DNA of 64,000 bases, from NCBI RefSeq assembly GCF_001467825.1, contig NZ_LNYK01000016.1, positions 359,503 to 423,502 of the forward strand. Reading direction: 5' to 3'. Each line of letters starts with the position of its first letter. Position 1 is the first letter of the stretch. The notes under the pieces were generated by a model, which was given only the letters and a program-made list of their open reading frames with translations, was not told the origin of the DNA and did not search any database. The position numbers and the translations under genes are program-made. The DNA is from Legionella londiniensis. Its GTDB lineage: Bacteria; Pseudomonadota; Gammaproteobacteria; Legionellales; Legionellaceae. This document shows, piece after piece, positions 55,648-63,959 of the stretch.

Positions 55648-56586
55648 TTATCCATTTCTAATTGTTTTGACTGGTATATAGTTTTGTTTTATCCATTTTG
55701 GATATTGATTCACTGCCAGATAATTTTTTTCTTCTTTTCCTCGAAAAATTCGACCGCGCGTATAAAGGTAAACATATAAGTTATTTGGAAGTATTAATTT
55801 GGCGTTATCTATGCGATCCACATCTGGAATGTAAGGAAATAAATGGTAATCAATCTGTTGATTAAGGCTCTGGTTTAGAAAATTTTGATTGGTTTGCCTG
55901 GTATAAAAATTAAAAGTTGGGTCAAAAATATAATTTTGGCCATCGATACTTGCCTCTATATAGACATGATCGCCTGTGCCTACCTGTTTTGCCGGTATCC
56001 CGGTAGAATTAAATAACATGTAGAGCAGCATTGCATAATCTTTACAATCTCCATGCTCTGCTTTAAGGTAAGTCTCAGGATGCATGTTCTGTTGATTTTC
56101 CCTTGCGTTGCGATGCCCTTTGGGACTGGAAACATATTCGTGGTAAAGGTTATGCACTGTATTCATTAAATAAATTCCTTTGGATAAATTTCCATCTATA
56201 TGCCATGTGGAATTTAAATGATCTTTGTAAATATCATATTGCCTGATAGCCGAGTTTTTTAAATCTTCCCAGGTTTTTTCCTGGAAAGTAAATATCTTGT
56301 GCTTGTTAAAGATTTCAGGATATTCAGGAAAATACGCATATGAGTAAATACGCAGGTTTGCTGTTGCATCTACCAGTCTATTTTCAATGTATGCACCGCG
56401 CTCTCGTTCTTCGATAACGCGATTAACTTCTGACTTCCAGTAGGCAATTTTATCTTCATAATTCGAGTCAGGTTGGGAGGTATACAATTTTTTTATTAAA
56501 TCTTTATTGAAGGTGAAAATGGCAAAACTAATGAACAGCAATGTTATTAGTAATAATAATAAATTCTTTTTCAATTTTATATCCAT
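55648..56586 (-). CDS. Membrane-anchored transglutaminase-like protein
   Basis: A 312-residue protein with an N-terminal membrane helix (KKNLLLLLITLLFISFAIF) and a periplasmic region. The transglutaminase core triad is visible: Cys about 178 in HGDCKDYAMLL, His about 206 in GDHVYIEA, and Asp about 221 in YIFDPTF. Such domains cleave or form amide or ester bonds on peptides or glycans outside the cytosol. The start at MDIKLKK was chosen because AAGG precedes it; an upstream ATG (56622) would add 12 residues. It follows the amidotransferase gene. Confidence 0.82.
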   Translation of the reverse strand: MDIKLKKNLLLLLITLLFISFAIFTFNKDLIKKLYTSQPDSNYEDKIAYWKSEVNRVIEERERGAYIENRLVDATANLRIYSYAYFPEYPEIFNKHKIFTFQEKTWEDLKNSAIRQYDIYKDHLNSTWHIDGNLSKGIYLMNTVHNLYHEYVSSPKGHRNARENQQNMHPETYLKAEHGDCKDYAMLLYMLFNSTGIPAKQVGTGDHVYIEASIDGQNYIFDPTFNFYTRQTNQNFLNQSLNQQIDYHLFPYIPDVDRIDNAKLILPNNLYVYLYTRGRIFRGKEEKNYLAVNQYPKWIKQNYIPVKTIRNG

Positions 56587-56670
56587 AACCGCCTTAAGGC
56601 TTTGAGAAAATGATTGATGCAATGATTAAAAAATATATTTAGCAGGTTTACATAAATTCATATTCACCAA

Positions 56671-58611
56671 CTATTTCAAATATAATTTTGGCATGGCATT
56701 AATTACCCTTAATGCGTCATCGCAATCAAAACCAATAATACGGGCATATTCCAATAAAGATTGATAACGAGGCTGGTTTTCAATTTTTGCGGTTTCCAAA
56801 GCCTCTTGCCTCGTAATTAACCCCTCACGGATTTGGTTGCTGCGGAATGTGTCAATTTCAGAAAATCCGGCGACGGTATAATAAATATAATTATAAAAAG
56901 CAGCTGTACCATCCCCAATTCGCCAGCTTGAGCTTGTATCTGTAGCAAATTCCCAGTTGTACTCATCCTTTAAGGTATTATTAATCAGCGTTTCATCCCA
57001 ATCCAGGTAATTAAATAACTGGACATAGTTGGTTCTATCTACAAAAAAGGAATGATATACTCCGGCGAGTGTGTCTAATAAAGAGCTATTAAAATAAGAC
57101 CAGTTGGTCATGTATTCTTTTAAGTAGTAAGATATGATTTTTAATTTATCCCTGGCTGATATTTCATAATACCATTTACCTGCTTCATTCACGCCGCAAA
57201 AGCCGGTTTTAAAATTGGTTTTTTCCATTTGGTTACGGCAGTAAAATACAAGTTCTGTGTTTGTGCGCTTTCTGAGCTCGCCAGGGTACGATATATATTG
57301 TTTATCCCCGGCCATAAAGATAGGGACTGTTCCCAGAGAAGGTTTTTTGAGCCATGCGTGAATATTTTTTCGAATGTGGCTGCGTTTTTTCTTAATATCA
57401 GCAGAAATTAAAATATGCTCTATACCCAATTTGCCGCACATTCTGGCTTGGTTTCGTCTTGCTAAATCTGTTACCATCCCCCAGTCATAGGTAAATGCAA
57501 TGGGTTTCATTTTTAACACATTGGTAATGTAATGAAGTCCATAAGAGCTGTCACGGCCTCCGCTAAAGGCTAATATGCAGTCTGGATCCCCATTTTTTTT
57601 GCGAAATGGCTCAACTCGTTCGAATAATTTTTTTTCTCCATGTTTGCTTATGGGGCGGTAATTTTCACAATAATTACATATGCCCTTTGCATTAAAGCGG
57701 ATAAAAGGCATCGTTTCAGGCAAAATGCAGCGCTGGCATCTTCTTAGACTGTTCCTGGCTTCCTCGGCCTGAATGGAATGATCTTTTATATTGAGCTTTT
57801 GGATATAAGCCGATGCCTGAAAAGCTGGTTGTTCAATATTTTTTGCAAACTTAAAATGCTGCAAATTAAAATCATTGATGCCAAGTATATAACCTTCAAA
57901 CGGTTTGATTTGCAAAACCTTGGCATCCAATTTACCTTGAAGAAATTTTTTTGCTTCTTCCAGAATATAGGACTCTGATGCAAATAATAAAATGTGGCGC
58001 GCTTCGTCAAAACAAATATAAAACGACCCGGTATTTGTGCTGAGAAGCAGGTAATCTTCATCGTTAGAAAAAGCTGCAAAGGATGCAGCACCTTCTATCT
58101 CGCTAAACACATCCTGAACAGCCTCAAAAAGATTTTTTTTCTGCTGGTAAAATTTATTAATCAATGCCAGTAAAACTTCAGAATCCACATCGCTATTGCG
58201 TTTAAGATCAGTATGTTTTTGCCATAAATCATCTACATTGACAACAATGCCGTTATGGATCCCTATCAAACCGTTATTCATAACCGGTTGATTATTATGA
58301 TTATTAGCCTGAATGCCATTTGTTACCAGTCTTGAATGGGCAATAAGGGCAAATGGTTTTATCAGACGATTGTTTTGAGAAGCTTGAAGCAACACGTTGC
58401 CCATCAGCTTGCGATACTCGGCTGATTTAATCAGTTGACTGGCTGAGGTAGGCTGTTTGTAGATCTGTATATCTTCTGTGCGGACTGCAAATCCAGATGC
58501 TTCTTTTCCTCTTGATTCAGATAGTTTAAACATTTTTCGGATAAGATTATCCATCAATTTGGTGCTGAACTCAGAGCTTTGATCGGCTACAATTCCAAAT
58601 ATCCCGCACAT
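56671..58611 (-). CDS. Class II glutamine amidotransferase fused to a WbpG-like PP-loop domain
   Basis: A 646-residue cytosolic fusion. Residues 1-260 are a class II glutaminase with the catalytic Cys2 (MCGIFGIVAD) and HNGIVVN. Residues about 290-325 hold a zinc-like CxxC...CxxC (RCQRCILPETMP, GICNYCENY), typical of WbpG/PseA sugar amidotransferases. The PP-loop AFSGGRDSSYG lies near 347-357. Ammonia from glutamine would be joined to an ATP-activated carboxylate. WbpG proteins normally depend on separate HisH/HisF partners, so the fused glutaminase could make this enzyme self-sufficient. It starts its own unit with a promoter at 58671-58715. Confidence 0.88.
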   Translation of the reverse strand: MCGIFGIVADQSSEFSTKLMDNLIRKMFKLSESRGKEASGFAVRTEDIQIYKQPTSASQLIKSAEYRKLMGNVLLQASQNNRLIKPFALIAHSRLVTNGIQANNHNNQPVMNNGLIGIHNGIVVNVDDLWQKHTDLKRNSDVDSEVLLALINKFYQQKKNLFEAVQDVFSEIEGAASFAAFSNDEDYLLLSTNTGSFYICFDEARHILLFASESYILEEAKKFLQGKLDAKVLQIKPFEGYILGINDFNLQHFKFAKNIEQPAFQASAYIQKLNIKDHSIQAEEARNSLRRCQRCILPETMPFIRFNAKGICNYCENYRPISKHGEKKLFERVEPFRKKNGDPDCILAFSGGRDSSYGLHYITNVLKMKPIAFTYDWGMVTDLARRNQARMCGKLGIEHILISADIKKKRSHIRKNIHAWLKKPSLGTVPIFMAGDKQYISYPGELRKRTNTELVFYCRNQMEKTNFKTGFCGVNEAGKWYYEISARDKLKIISYYLKEYMTNWSYFNSSLLDTLAGVYHSFFVDRTNYVQLFNYLDWDETLINNTLKDEYNWEFATDTSSSWRIGDGTAAFYNYIYYTVAGFSEIDTFRSNQIREGLITRQEALETAKIENQPRYQSLLEYARIIGFDCDDALRVINAMPKLYLK

Positions 58612-58670
58612 AATTCCTTACTCATAATGAATTAAATCATGCAATCGCAAGAGAATGCTTGATCCAGTTT

Positions 58671-58715
58671 ATTTTTGCAAGACTGAATTATGCCATAATA
58701 GTGAAAAAATACCAT
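58671..58715 (-). promoter_or_regulatory. Shared promoter module, copy 1
   Basis: On the minus strand: -35 ATGGTA (58710-58715), 17 bases, extended -10 TGGCATAAT (-10 hexamer 58687-58692), then six bases and TTGCAAAAAT around the expected start point. 36 of 45 bases match the module at 61725-61769, with identical spacing. It precedes the amidotransferase gene by about 60 bases. Confidence 0.7.
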
Positions 58716-58765
58716 CCGATTATGCTTAGATGGCCAAGGCTACAACTGATTAGGCTGTGCGCATA

Positions 58766-59944
58766 TTATTGTCTTGATTTGTACCAATCGCCTTTCAATA
58801 TACGGGCGCAAGTTCGAATGATTCTTAAGATATCAGGCCTTGGATCGGATGGATCAAAGTCGCGGTAAAGTGTTTTATGCTTTTCGGAATAAGATTTAAA
58901 CTGGCTTTTTAGCAGCAATTGTAAAAATGCCAAAGTGTACTGCGGAAAATAAAATTTATAGACAACATCGGCGGGATAAGGGATATCTTTTTTTAATTTT
59001 TCTTCCAATAAATAATTTCTAATTAAAACTGGAAAATTAACCCCCGCTTTAATAGAGAGATCCAATGTTCCCCATAATTTAGGATTAATTTCAATCAGCT
59101 TATATTGTTTGTCGCGAGGATCAAATTTAAACTCAATTTGCGCAGGCCCATGCCAGTTTAAAGATTCTAATAATCTCTTACTTAACTTTGCCAGGGATGG
59201 GTTGTGCGTTGTAATATTAAGCGCTCCTACCCCACCAGAGACAGGATACATCATTTTTCTGCATTGAGTTAATACAGTAATCACTTCACCCTTGGCAGAT
59301 AAAGTGCATGCATCATGTATTTCTCCTGGAATATATTCCTGGATTAAAGGGTTTTTCCATTCAAACCCTGGGGTCTTATCCTGATTATCAAATAAAATCT
59401 GATAATAACGATACAATTCCTGCCTGTTATTTGCATAAAATACCCGATTGCGTACGCCAGAGCCTGAACGAGCCTTGATGACGACAGGGTATTGGATCTG
59501 GTTGGCAATGCTTGCTAAATCCTGTTCTTCATACTCGGAATAAGTGTTTGGAGTTATGATGCCGAGGCTTGCGCAATGTTGGGCAGTTTTTAATTTATCA
59601 TTAGCTATGGCAAAGGAAGAAAATGGACTAACCATGAAACGGGTATAGGGTTCGAGCTCTTTGGCATGCTTTGCAACAGCGTAATAGGACGAGAGCCCAA
59701 AGGGTAAAATGAAAGCAAATTCCTCTCTGCGGTTTAATCCTATAATATCTTGAATATATTGATGGCTATCTACGGAGCTTGGCGTGATATCGGCAAACCG
59801 CCAAATCGCCCGACTTTTAAAAACTTTATCTAAAAAACCGTGTGAGCGGCCTGCCAGGATGCATTTGTCGCCATTTCTATATAAGCTTCGGATTCCAGAT
59901 AAAACCTGCTGCCCCAGGTATTCCGGGATTAAAACCTTAACCAT
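58766..59944 (-). CDS. ATP-grasp ligase, paralogue 2
   Basis: A 392-residue ATP-grasp enzyme. It has an N-terminal domain (KVLIPEYLGQQVLSGIRSL), ATP-site YPVVIKARSGSGVRN, and metal-site QIEFKFDPRDKQYKLIEINPKLWGT. The last segment matches paralogue 1 (LLEINPKIWGT) and both share ITTHNP/LTTYEP and the position of GPA, so they are related. It overlaps the VOC gene stop by one base, so the pair is coupled. A short basic tail (SQFKSYSEKHKTL) follows the fold. Substrates are unknown. Confidence 0.85.
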   Translation of the reverse strand: MVKVLIPEYLGQQVLSGIRSLYRNGDKCILAGRSHGFLDKVFKSRAIWRFADITPSSVDSHQYIQDIIGLNRREEFAFILPFGLSSYYAVAKHAKELEPYTRFMVSPFSSFAIANDKLKTAQHCASLGIITPNTYSEYEEQDLASIANQIQYPVVIKARSGSGVRNRVFYANNRQELYRYYQILFDNQDKTPGFEWKNPLIQEYIPGEIHDACTLSAKGEVITVLTQCRKMMYPVSGGVGALNITTHNPSLAKLSKRLLESLNWHGPAQIEFKFDPRDKQYKLIEINPKLWGTLDLSIKAGVNFPVLIRNYLLEEKLKKDIPYPADVVYKFYFPQYTLAFLQLLLKSQFKSYSEKHKTLYRDFDPSDPRPDILRIIRTCARILKGDWYKSRQ

Positions 59945-60345
59945 TAATACTTCATCTCTGGGTCAAGATAATACTTAAACTCCAATAAATTATTTGAAGG
60001 ATCCTGAAGAAAAAAAGTATAGTGTTCTTCCTTTCGGCCAGGAAATCTAACAAACAAATCCTGAAAGAAATGCGCTTTATTCTCTTTGGCCTTACTGTGT
60101 AACTCATCAAATTTCGATTTATCAACAAATGTTATGCCGAAATGGCGTGGATACATTTTAGGTTGCGCATCAATTTCTTCCGGGGCTAAATGGCAAACCA
60201 GCTGATCGCCAAAAAAATTTACTGTAATGCGATCGTGATAGCGCCTGGCGAGCTTGCACCCTAATTTATTGATATAGAAATCCTGTGCTTCATCCAGATC
60301 GGAGCAGGGTATGGCCAGATGAAAAACCTGAATAGGGTCTCTCAT
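59944..60345 (-). CDS. VOC superfamily (glyoxalase-like) protein
   Basis: A 133-residue protein with the paired beta-alpha-beta-beta-beta fold. The start is VFHLAIPCSDLDEAQDFY, a common VOC opening with a metal-binding His, and the C-terminal half ends in HYTFFLQDPSNNLLEFKYY with the Glu ligand. RHFGITF supplies another His. VOC proteins act as isomerases, dioxygenases, lyases or ligand binders, so no reaction is named. It is 17 bp downstream of the ComA-like gene in the same operon. Confidence 0.85.
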   Translation of the reverse strand: MRDPIQVFHLAIPCSDLDEAQDFYINKLGCKLARRYHDRITVNFFGDQLVCHLAPEEIDAQPKMYPRHFGITFVDKSKFDELHSKAKENKAHFFQDLFVRFPGRKEEHYTFFLQDPSNNLLEFKYYLDPEMKY

Positions 60346-60362
60346 AGTAAAACACTCCTTAA

Positions 60363-61112
60363 TTATAATGTATCGGAACGTAAACCAAGGCGTAAGGTTT
60401 CAAGAGCAATGATATCATCAAAGGCAATATTAGCCAGGTTCACTTCATGGTTGATGTGTTTTATAAAATAAACCTGTAAATCCTTATTGGGTGCTTCAAA
60501 AATAAGAGAATTTAAATCAATTCCGGAATGGATGATTTCTTCAATCAAGCCATAACGCAACTCCCCATTACTGCGGCAAATGCCGCTGGCTCCTGATTCC
60601 CGCGCTTCAGTGATGACTTTTGAAGCGCCAGCATTTAAATCCTCATTGATAAACTCAATCCATTTAGCGGGGTGAAGTTCTTGCGATCGAGTTTGGTCTT
60701 TATATCCAACCTCACTGAACACTTCAAATTCAGATGCAAAGTCTGCGATAAACATCGCTTTTTCATGGTTGCTCATTTCTATTGTGCCATTAGATATCTC
60801 AACCAGTGTGCACCCAAGAGCTTTTGCATACTTTACAAAATCATCGATTTTTTTCTGTAAATAGGCTTTTTCAAAAAATGTGCCGCCCAGAAAAATTTCT
60901 ATATTATTTTCTCTGGCTACTTCTGCTTTTTTAACAATATCCTTGGTGACATAGGCGGTTCCCCATCCAAATTTTATGTAGTCTATCAGATGGCCATGGC
61001 TCGATAATACATCTGTAAAATAGGCAAGCGGATACCCGTTATCAATCAGGACAGTGAGCCCCTTTGTTCTTGGTTTGCCTTGCCTTGAGGCTAGTTTTAA
61101 AAAGCTGTCCAT
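60363..61112 (-). CDS. comA: Phosphosulfolactate synthase (ComA family)
   Basis: A 249-residue TIM-barrel enzyme. ComA adds sulfite to phosphoenolpyruvate to give (R)-phosphosulfolactate, the first step of coenzyme M synthesis. All family blocks are visible: DYIKFGWGTAY, GGTFFE, VEISNGTIEM, FSEVGYKDQ, ITEARESGASG, LIFEAPNK and VNLANI. A bacterium of this kind does not make coenzyme M, so the product would feed another sulfonate or an analogue. The gene lies 12 bp after the histidine phosphatase gene. Plant HSA32-like proteins share the fold and are another possible relation. Confidence 0.85.
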   Translation of the reverse strand: MDSFLKLASRQGKPRTKGLTVLIDNGYPLAYFTDVLSSHGHLIDYIKFGWGTAYVTKDIVKKAEVARENNIEIFLGGTFFEKAYLQKKIDDFVKYAKALGCTLVEISNGTIEMSNHEKAMFIADFASEFEVFSEVGYKDQTRSQELHPAKWIEFINEDLNAGASKVITEARESGASGICRSNGELRYGLIEEIIHSGIDLNSLIFEAPNKDLQVYFIKHINHEVNLANIAFDDIIALETLRLGLRSDTL

Positions 61113-61124
61113 TTTGACCTCCGG

Positions 61125-61676
61125 TTATATCACTGCATGTTCTTGGTAAGTTAATTCAACAAGTTGATTATTTAAAACCTCTACCTGGTTCATCATTTTA
61201 AGATTTCCGAATCGGACAAAGGATATCATGGCCCGAGTCCAGCTCCCATGAGCAAATATTAATAGCCGACCGATATGCTGATATTTTTCTAAAAAGGCTC
61301 GTATACGCAACTCAAGGTTATGAATAGACTCGCCTAAAATCAATTCCCTTGGATCATCAAACCATTTTTGACCGAGTTCTTTAATTAATAGTTCGCGCGA
61401 TTTTCCCTCATATTTTCCAAAATTTAATTCGTTGGCCAGCGGTTCAACGGAAAAATTTGAAAAGCCATATTCCAGGGCTGTCTGCTGGGTGCGGCAGAGG
61501 GAGCTTGTTAACACCAAATCAAAAACATTACTTTTTTCTTCCAGGATTTTTTTCTGTTTCTGAACGGCAGCGGCAACATCCGGAGCCAAAGGTAAAATAC
61601 TGAGATCATGGCTGCCTTGCAAGAGGCCTTTTTTATTCCAGTCAGTTTGTAAATGGCGGATAATATATAAATGCAT
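61125..61676 (-). CDS. Histidine phosphatase (PGM-like)
   Basis: A 183-residue cytosolic phosphatase of the histidine phosphatase superfamily. The N-terminal motif is YIIRHLQTDWN (RHxxT, with Leu in place of the common Gly) and the second histidine is in IFAHGSWTRAM. LTSSLCRTQQTA and the ELNFGKYEG glutamate complete the site. It would remove a phosphate from a small ester, for example the ComA product. The start at 61676 was chosen at MHLYIIRH; in-frame codons extend to 61805 but cross the promoter. It leads the operon. Confidence 0.85.
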   Translation of the reverse strand: MHLYIIRHLQTDWNKKGLLQGSHDLSILPLAPDVAAAVQKQKKILEEKSNVFDLVLTSSLCRTQQTALEYGFSNFSVEPLANELNFGKYEGKSRELLIKELGQKWFDDPRELILGESIHNLELRIRAFLEKYQHIGRLLIFAHGSWTRAMISFVRFGNLKMMNQVEVLNNQLVELTYQEHAVI

Positions 61677-61724
61677 AGGTTTTTTAACCACTAACACAAG
61701 CCAGGTATAGTTCTTTATCCTGAT

Positions 61725-61769
61725 ATTTTTGCAAGGTAGAATTATGCCACAACAGCGTAAAATTGCCAT
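61725..61769 (-). promoter_or_regulatory. Shared promoter module, copy 2
   Basis: On the minus strand: -35 ATGGCA (61764-61769), 17 bases, extended -10 TGGCATAAT (-10 hexamer 61741-61746), six bases, then TTGCAAAAAT at the likely start point. It matches the module at 58671-58715 at 36 of 45 positions. It drives the phosphatase-comA-VOC-ATP-grasp operon. Confidence 0.7.
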
Positions 61770-61934
61770 GATAAAGTTTGCATATCTAACCAAATGTCCC
61801 ATCAATCCGTCTCTTCATATTTAATTTTTGCTTAGCACAGAGATCACTTTAAGATTAAAAATCACACTTTATGGCAAAATTAAAGTCATATTGTATGATA
61901 TAATTAATATTATTTATATGCGCATGTGTTTGTT

Positions 61935-63959
61935 ATGAATAACCATCTTGACAAAGACAGTAAATTAAAACAAAGCTTGCGCCGCAGATTAGATAAAAGT
62001 AAGAAGCAAGAAAATTTACCCGTTTTTATAAAAGATTTGGTTGTTTATCCGGAAAATCCAAGTTTTTCTTATGGTGAATCAAAGAGTCATACAAATCATT
62101 ACTCATCTCACAGCATGATTAACCGCTTGGTTGATCATATCCAATCCTTAGCCGATATAGCCAACTGTTATCATAAAAAATCTTACTGTCTGCATTTGAA
62201 TGACCGTAGTTATAAACTGAAAGAGGATAGTTTGAATAAAATCACCAGGCTGTCGTTAAACGAATTTTCATTGTATGGCAAAACGCCTTTGACTCAAGAC
62301 GAGTTTAATTTGGTATGCAAGGAAGTTCAGAAAATAGCCAAAAATCTACAGGATAATGTTCATCTTGTATTAAGTTCTTTTTCAGTTGTCAATGAAAAAA
62401 AAGAGATTCTTAATGTTTCACTTTATGTGCAAGGAGGACAGGACTCTAAAATAGAGGTCATTAGCAAGTGCACTGCTTCTTCAATCGATGTCGTGTATAA
62501 CAACACATCAACTTTTTCTCAGAGGCCTAGCGATCAGGTAGGCCGCTATGTAGTAGATGATAATGGAAGTCTTGTTCCTGTCTCGAATAGTAGTGTTTTC
62601 GAAATCCAAACAAAAGGTGGCGCCAAATATATTCAGGCCTTAGATGTCTGTCTCGATCATGCAAACCGGCATTCCAAAAAACAACTGCAATCCCAATTAA
62701 CACGTGATAGAGTCGATGTAACGTATTTTATACCTGAGCAGGTTGATCATATTGTTACCTCCAATTCAATTCGGATAGAGAATTCTTCCCTGATTTCTCA
62801 ATTCGTACTGCATGTTGACCCAAGAGTAGAAACAATCATGCCTGCGGCAATTGATTGTAATCTTGATAAAAATCTATTATCCGAAATGGAACTTTCTAAT
62901 TACAAAAATATGAAGATTATGAATCAACAGTACGGATTAAAAGTGATAGCTCCTCCTTTTGGATCCAACTATAGCGTAAAAGTGCATGAAGAAAGGCAAT
63001 TAAATAAATTTGTTCCTTTCCTGGCATCTTATATTGATAGAGAAAATTACAGAATTATGGAAGAACGTCTTGATACCATCATGATGATGCATTCCTCAGA
63101 TGAAGTAGCTTTCGCTAAAGCGTATGCTGCAAAAAATTCGAAAGCGATTGCAGAAATTTATGCGAAATATCCTAATGTTGATTACGTTACCGTAGTTGAG
63201 AAAATCATAAGTGGACTTGATAAACAAGCCCGATCCGCAGCAAAAGAATGGTTTTATCAGGAAGTAATAAAAAACGAACTTAATAAAAGATTAAGTGCCA
63301 ATATCCATACTGTATTGACCGCCTTACAATATGGAATTGATTTTTATCAGCCATTTGGGAGTCTGCATCTTGGCGAGCAAATTATGGCACAAGCGTATAT
63401 GACAAGAGAGCCAAGAATAATTGCTGAACTTTATGCCAAGTTCCCCAATATTCACCTTATTGGATCAGTGAATAAAATAGCCGCCACCTTTTATCCACAA
63501 ACCCAGGAAGACGTGAAGAAATGGCTTTGCCAGGAAATCATTAAAAATGAACTTAATAAAAGACTGGGTGCTAATACCAATACTATATTAACCGCCCTAC
63601 AATATGGAATTGATTTTTATCAGCCATTTGGGAGTCTGCATCTTGGCGAGCAAATTATGGCACAAGCGTATATGACAAGAGAGCCAAGAATAATTGCTGA
63701 ACTTTATGCCAAGTTCCCCAATATTCACCTTATTGGATCAGTGAATAAAATAGCCGCTACCTTTTATCCACAAACCCAGGAAGACGTGAAGAAATGGCTT
63801 TGCCAGGAAATCATTAAAAATGAACTTAATAAGGGACTGGGTGCTAATACCAATACTATATTAACCGCCCTACAATATGGAATTGATTTTTATCAGCCAT
63901 TTGGGAGTCTGCATCTCCCGCCGTGTCAGGATAGTTGTCCGGTCTTCTATTCACAATAA
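61935..63959 (+). CDS. Repeat-bearing protein, C-terminus cut by inserted DNA
   Basis: A protein of about 674 visible residues, unknown function. The first 380 residues are polar and show no recognised domain. From about 380 on, a 91-residue helical unit repeats: one diverged copy, one full copy and part of a third, with motifs such as IAELYAKFPNIHLIG and LTALQYGIDFYQPFGS. The DNA of the last repeats is nearly identical over 273-bp steps. After 63916 the repeat breaks and 14 unrelated residues finish the frame, so the real gene was probably longer. It may be a Legionella effector. GTG 61926 is an alternative start. Confidence 0.75.
   Translation: MNNHLDKDSKLKQSLRRRLDKSKKQENLPVFIKDLVVYPENPSFSYGESKSHTNHYSSHSMINRLVDHIQSLADIANCYHKKSYCLHLNDRSYKLKEDSLNKITRLSLNEFSLYGKTPLTQDEFNLVCKEVQKIAKNLQDNVHLVLSSFSVVNEKKEILNVSLYVQGGQDSKIEVISKCTASSIDVVYNNTSTFSQRPSDQVGRYVVDDNGSLVPVSNSSVFEIQTKGGAKYIQALDVCLDHANRHSKKQLQSQLTRDRVDVTYFIPEQVDHIVTSNSIRIENSSLISQFVLHVDPRVETIMPAAIDCNLDKNLLSEMELSNYKNMKIMNQQYGLKVIAPPFGSNYSVKVHEERQLNKFVPFLASYIDRENYRIMEERLDTIMMMHSSDEVAFAKAYAAKNSKAIAEIYAKYPNVDYVTVVEKIISGLDKQARSAAKEWFYQEVIKNELNKRLSANIHTVLTALQYGIDFYQPFGSLHLGEQIMAQAYMTREPRIIAELYAKFPNIHLIGSVNKIAATFYPQTQEDVKKWLCQEIIKNELNKRLGANTNTILTALQYGIDFYQPFGSLHLGEQIMAQAYMTREPRIIAELYAKFPNIHLIGSVNKIAATFYPQTQEDVKKWLCQEIIKNELNKGLGANTNTILTALQYGIDFYQPFGSLHLPPCQDSCPVFYSQ
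63279..63916 (+). repeat. Tandem direct repeats of 273 bp
   Basis: Equivalent points recur at 63361, 63634 and 63907 (spacing 273 bp, 91 codons). The segment 63362-63840 is nearly identical to its copy one step on, while the first unit shows third-base and amino-acid differences near its left end. The last unit stops at 63916. Confidence 0.9.

Noticed and set aside
61677..61805. 43-residue N-terminal extension of the histidine phosphatase
   Set aside because: It covers the conserved promoter module, and the family begins at the YIIRH strand.
63279..63916. CRISPR-like array
   Set aside because: Units are 273 bp, contiguous and coding, with no spacers; these are protein tandem repeats.
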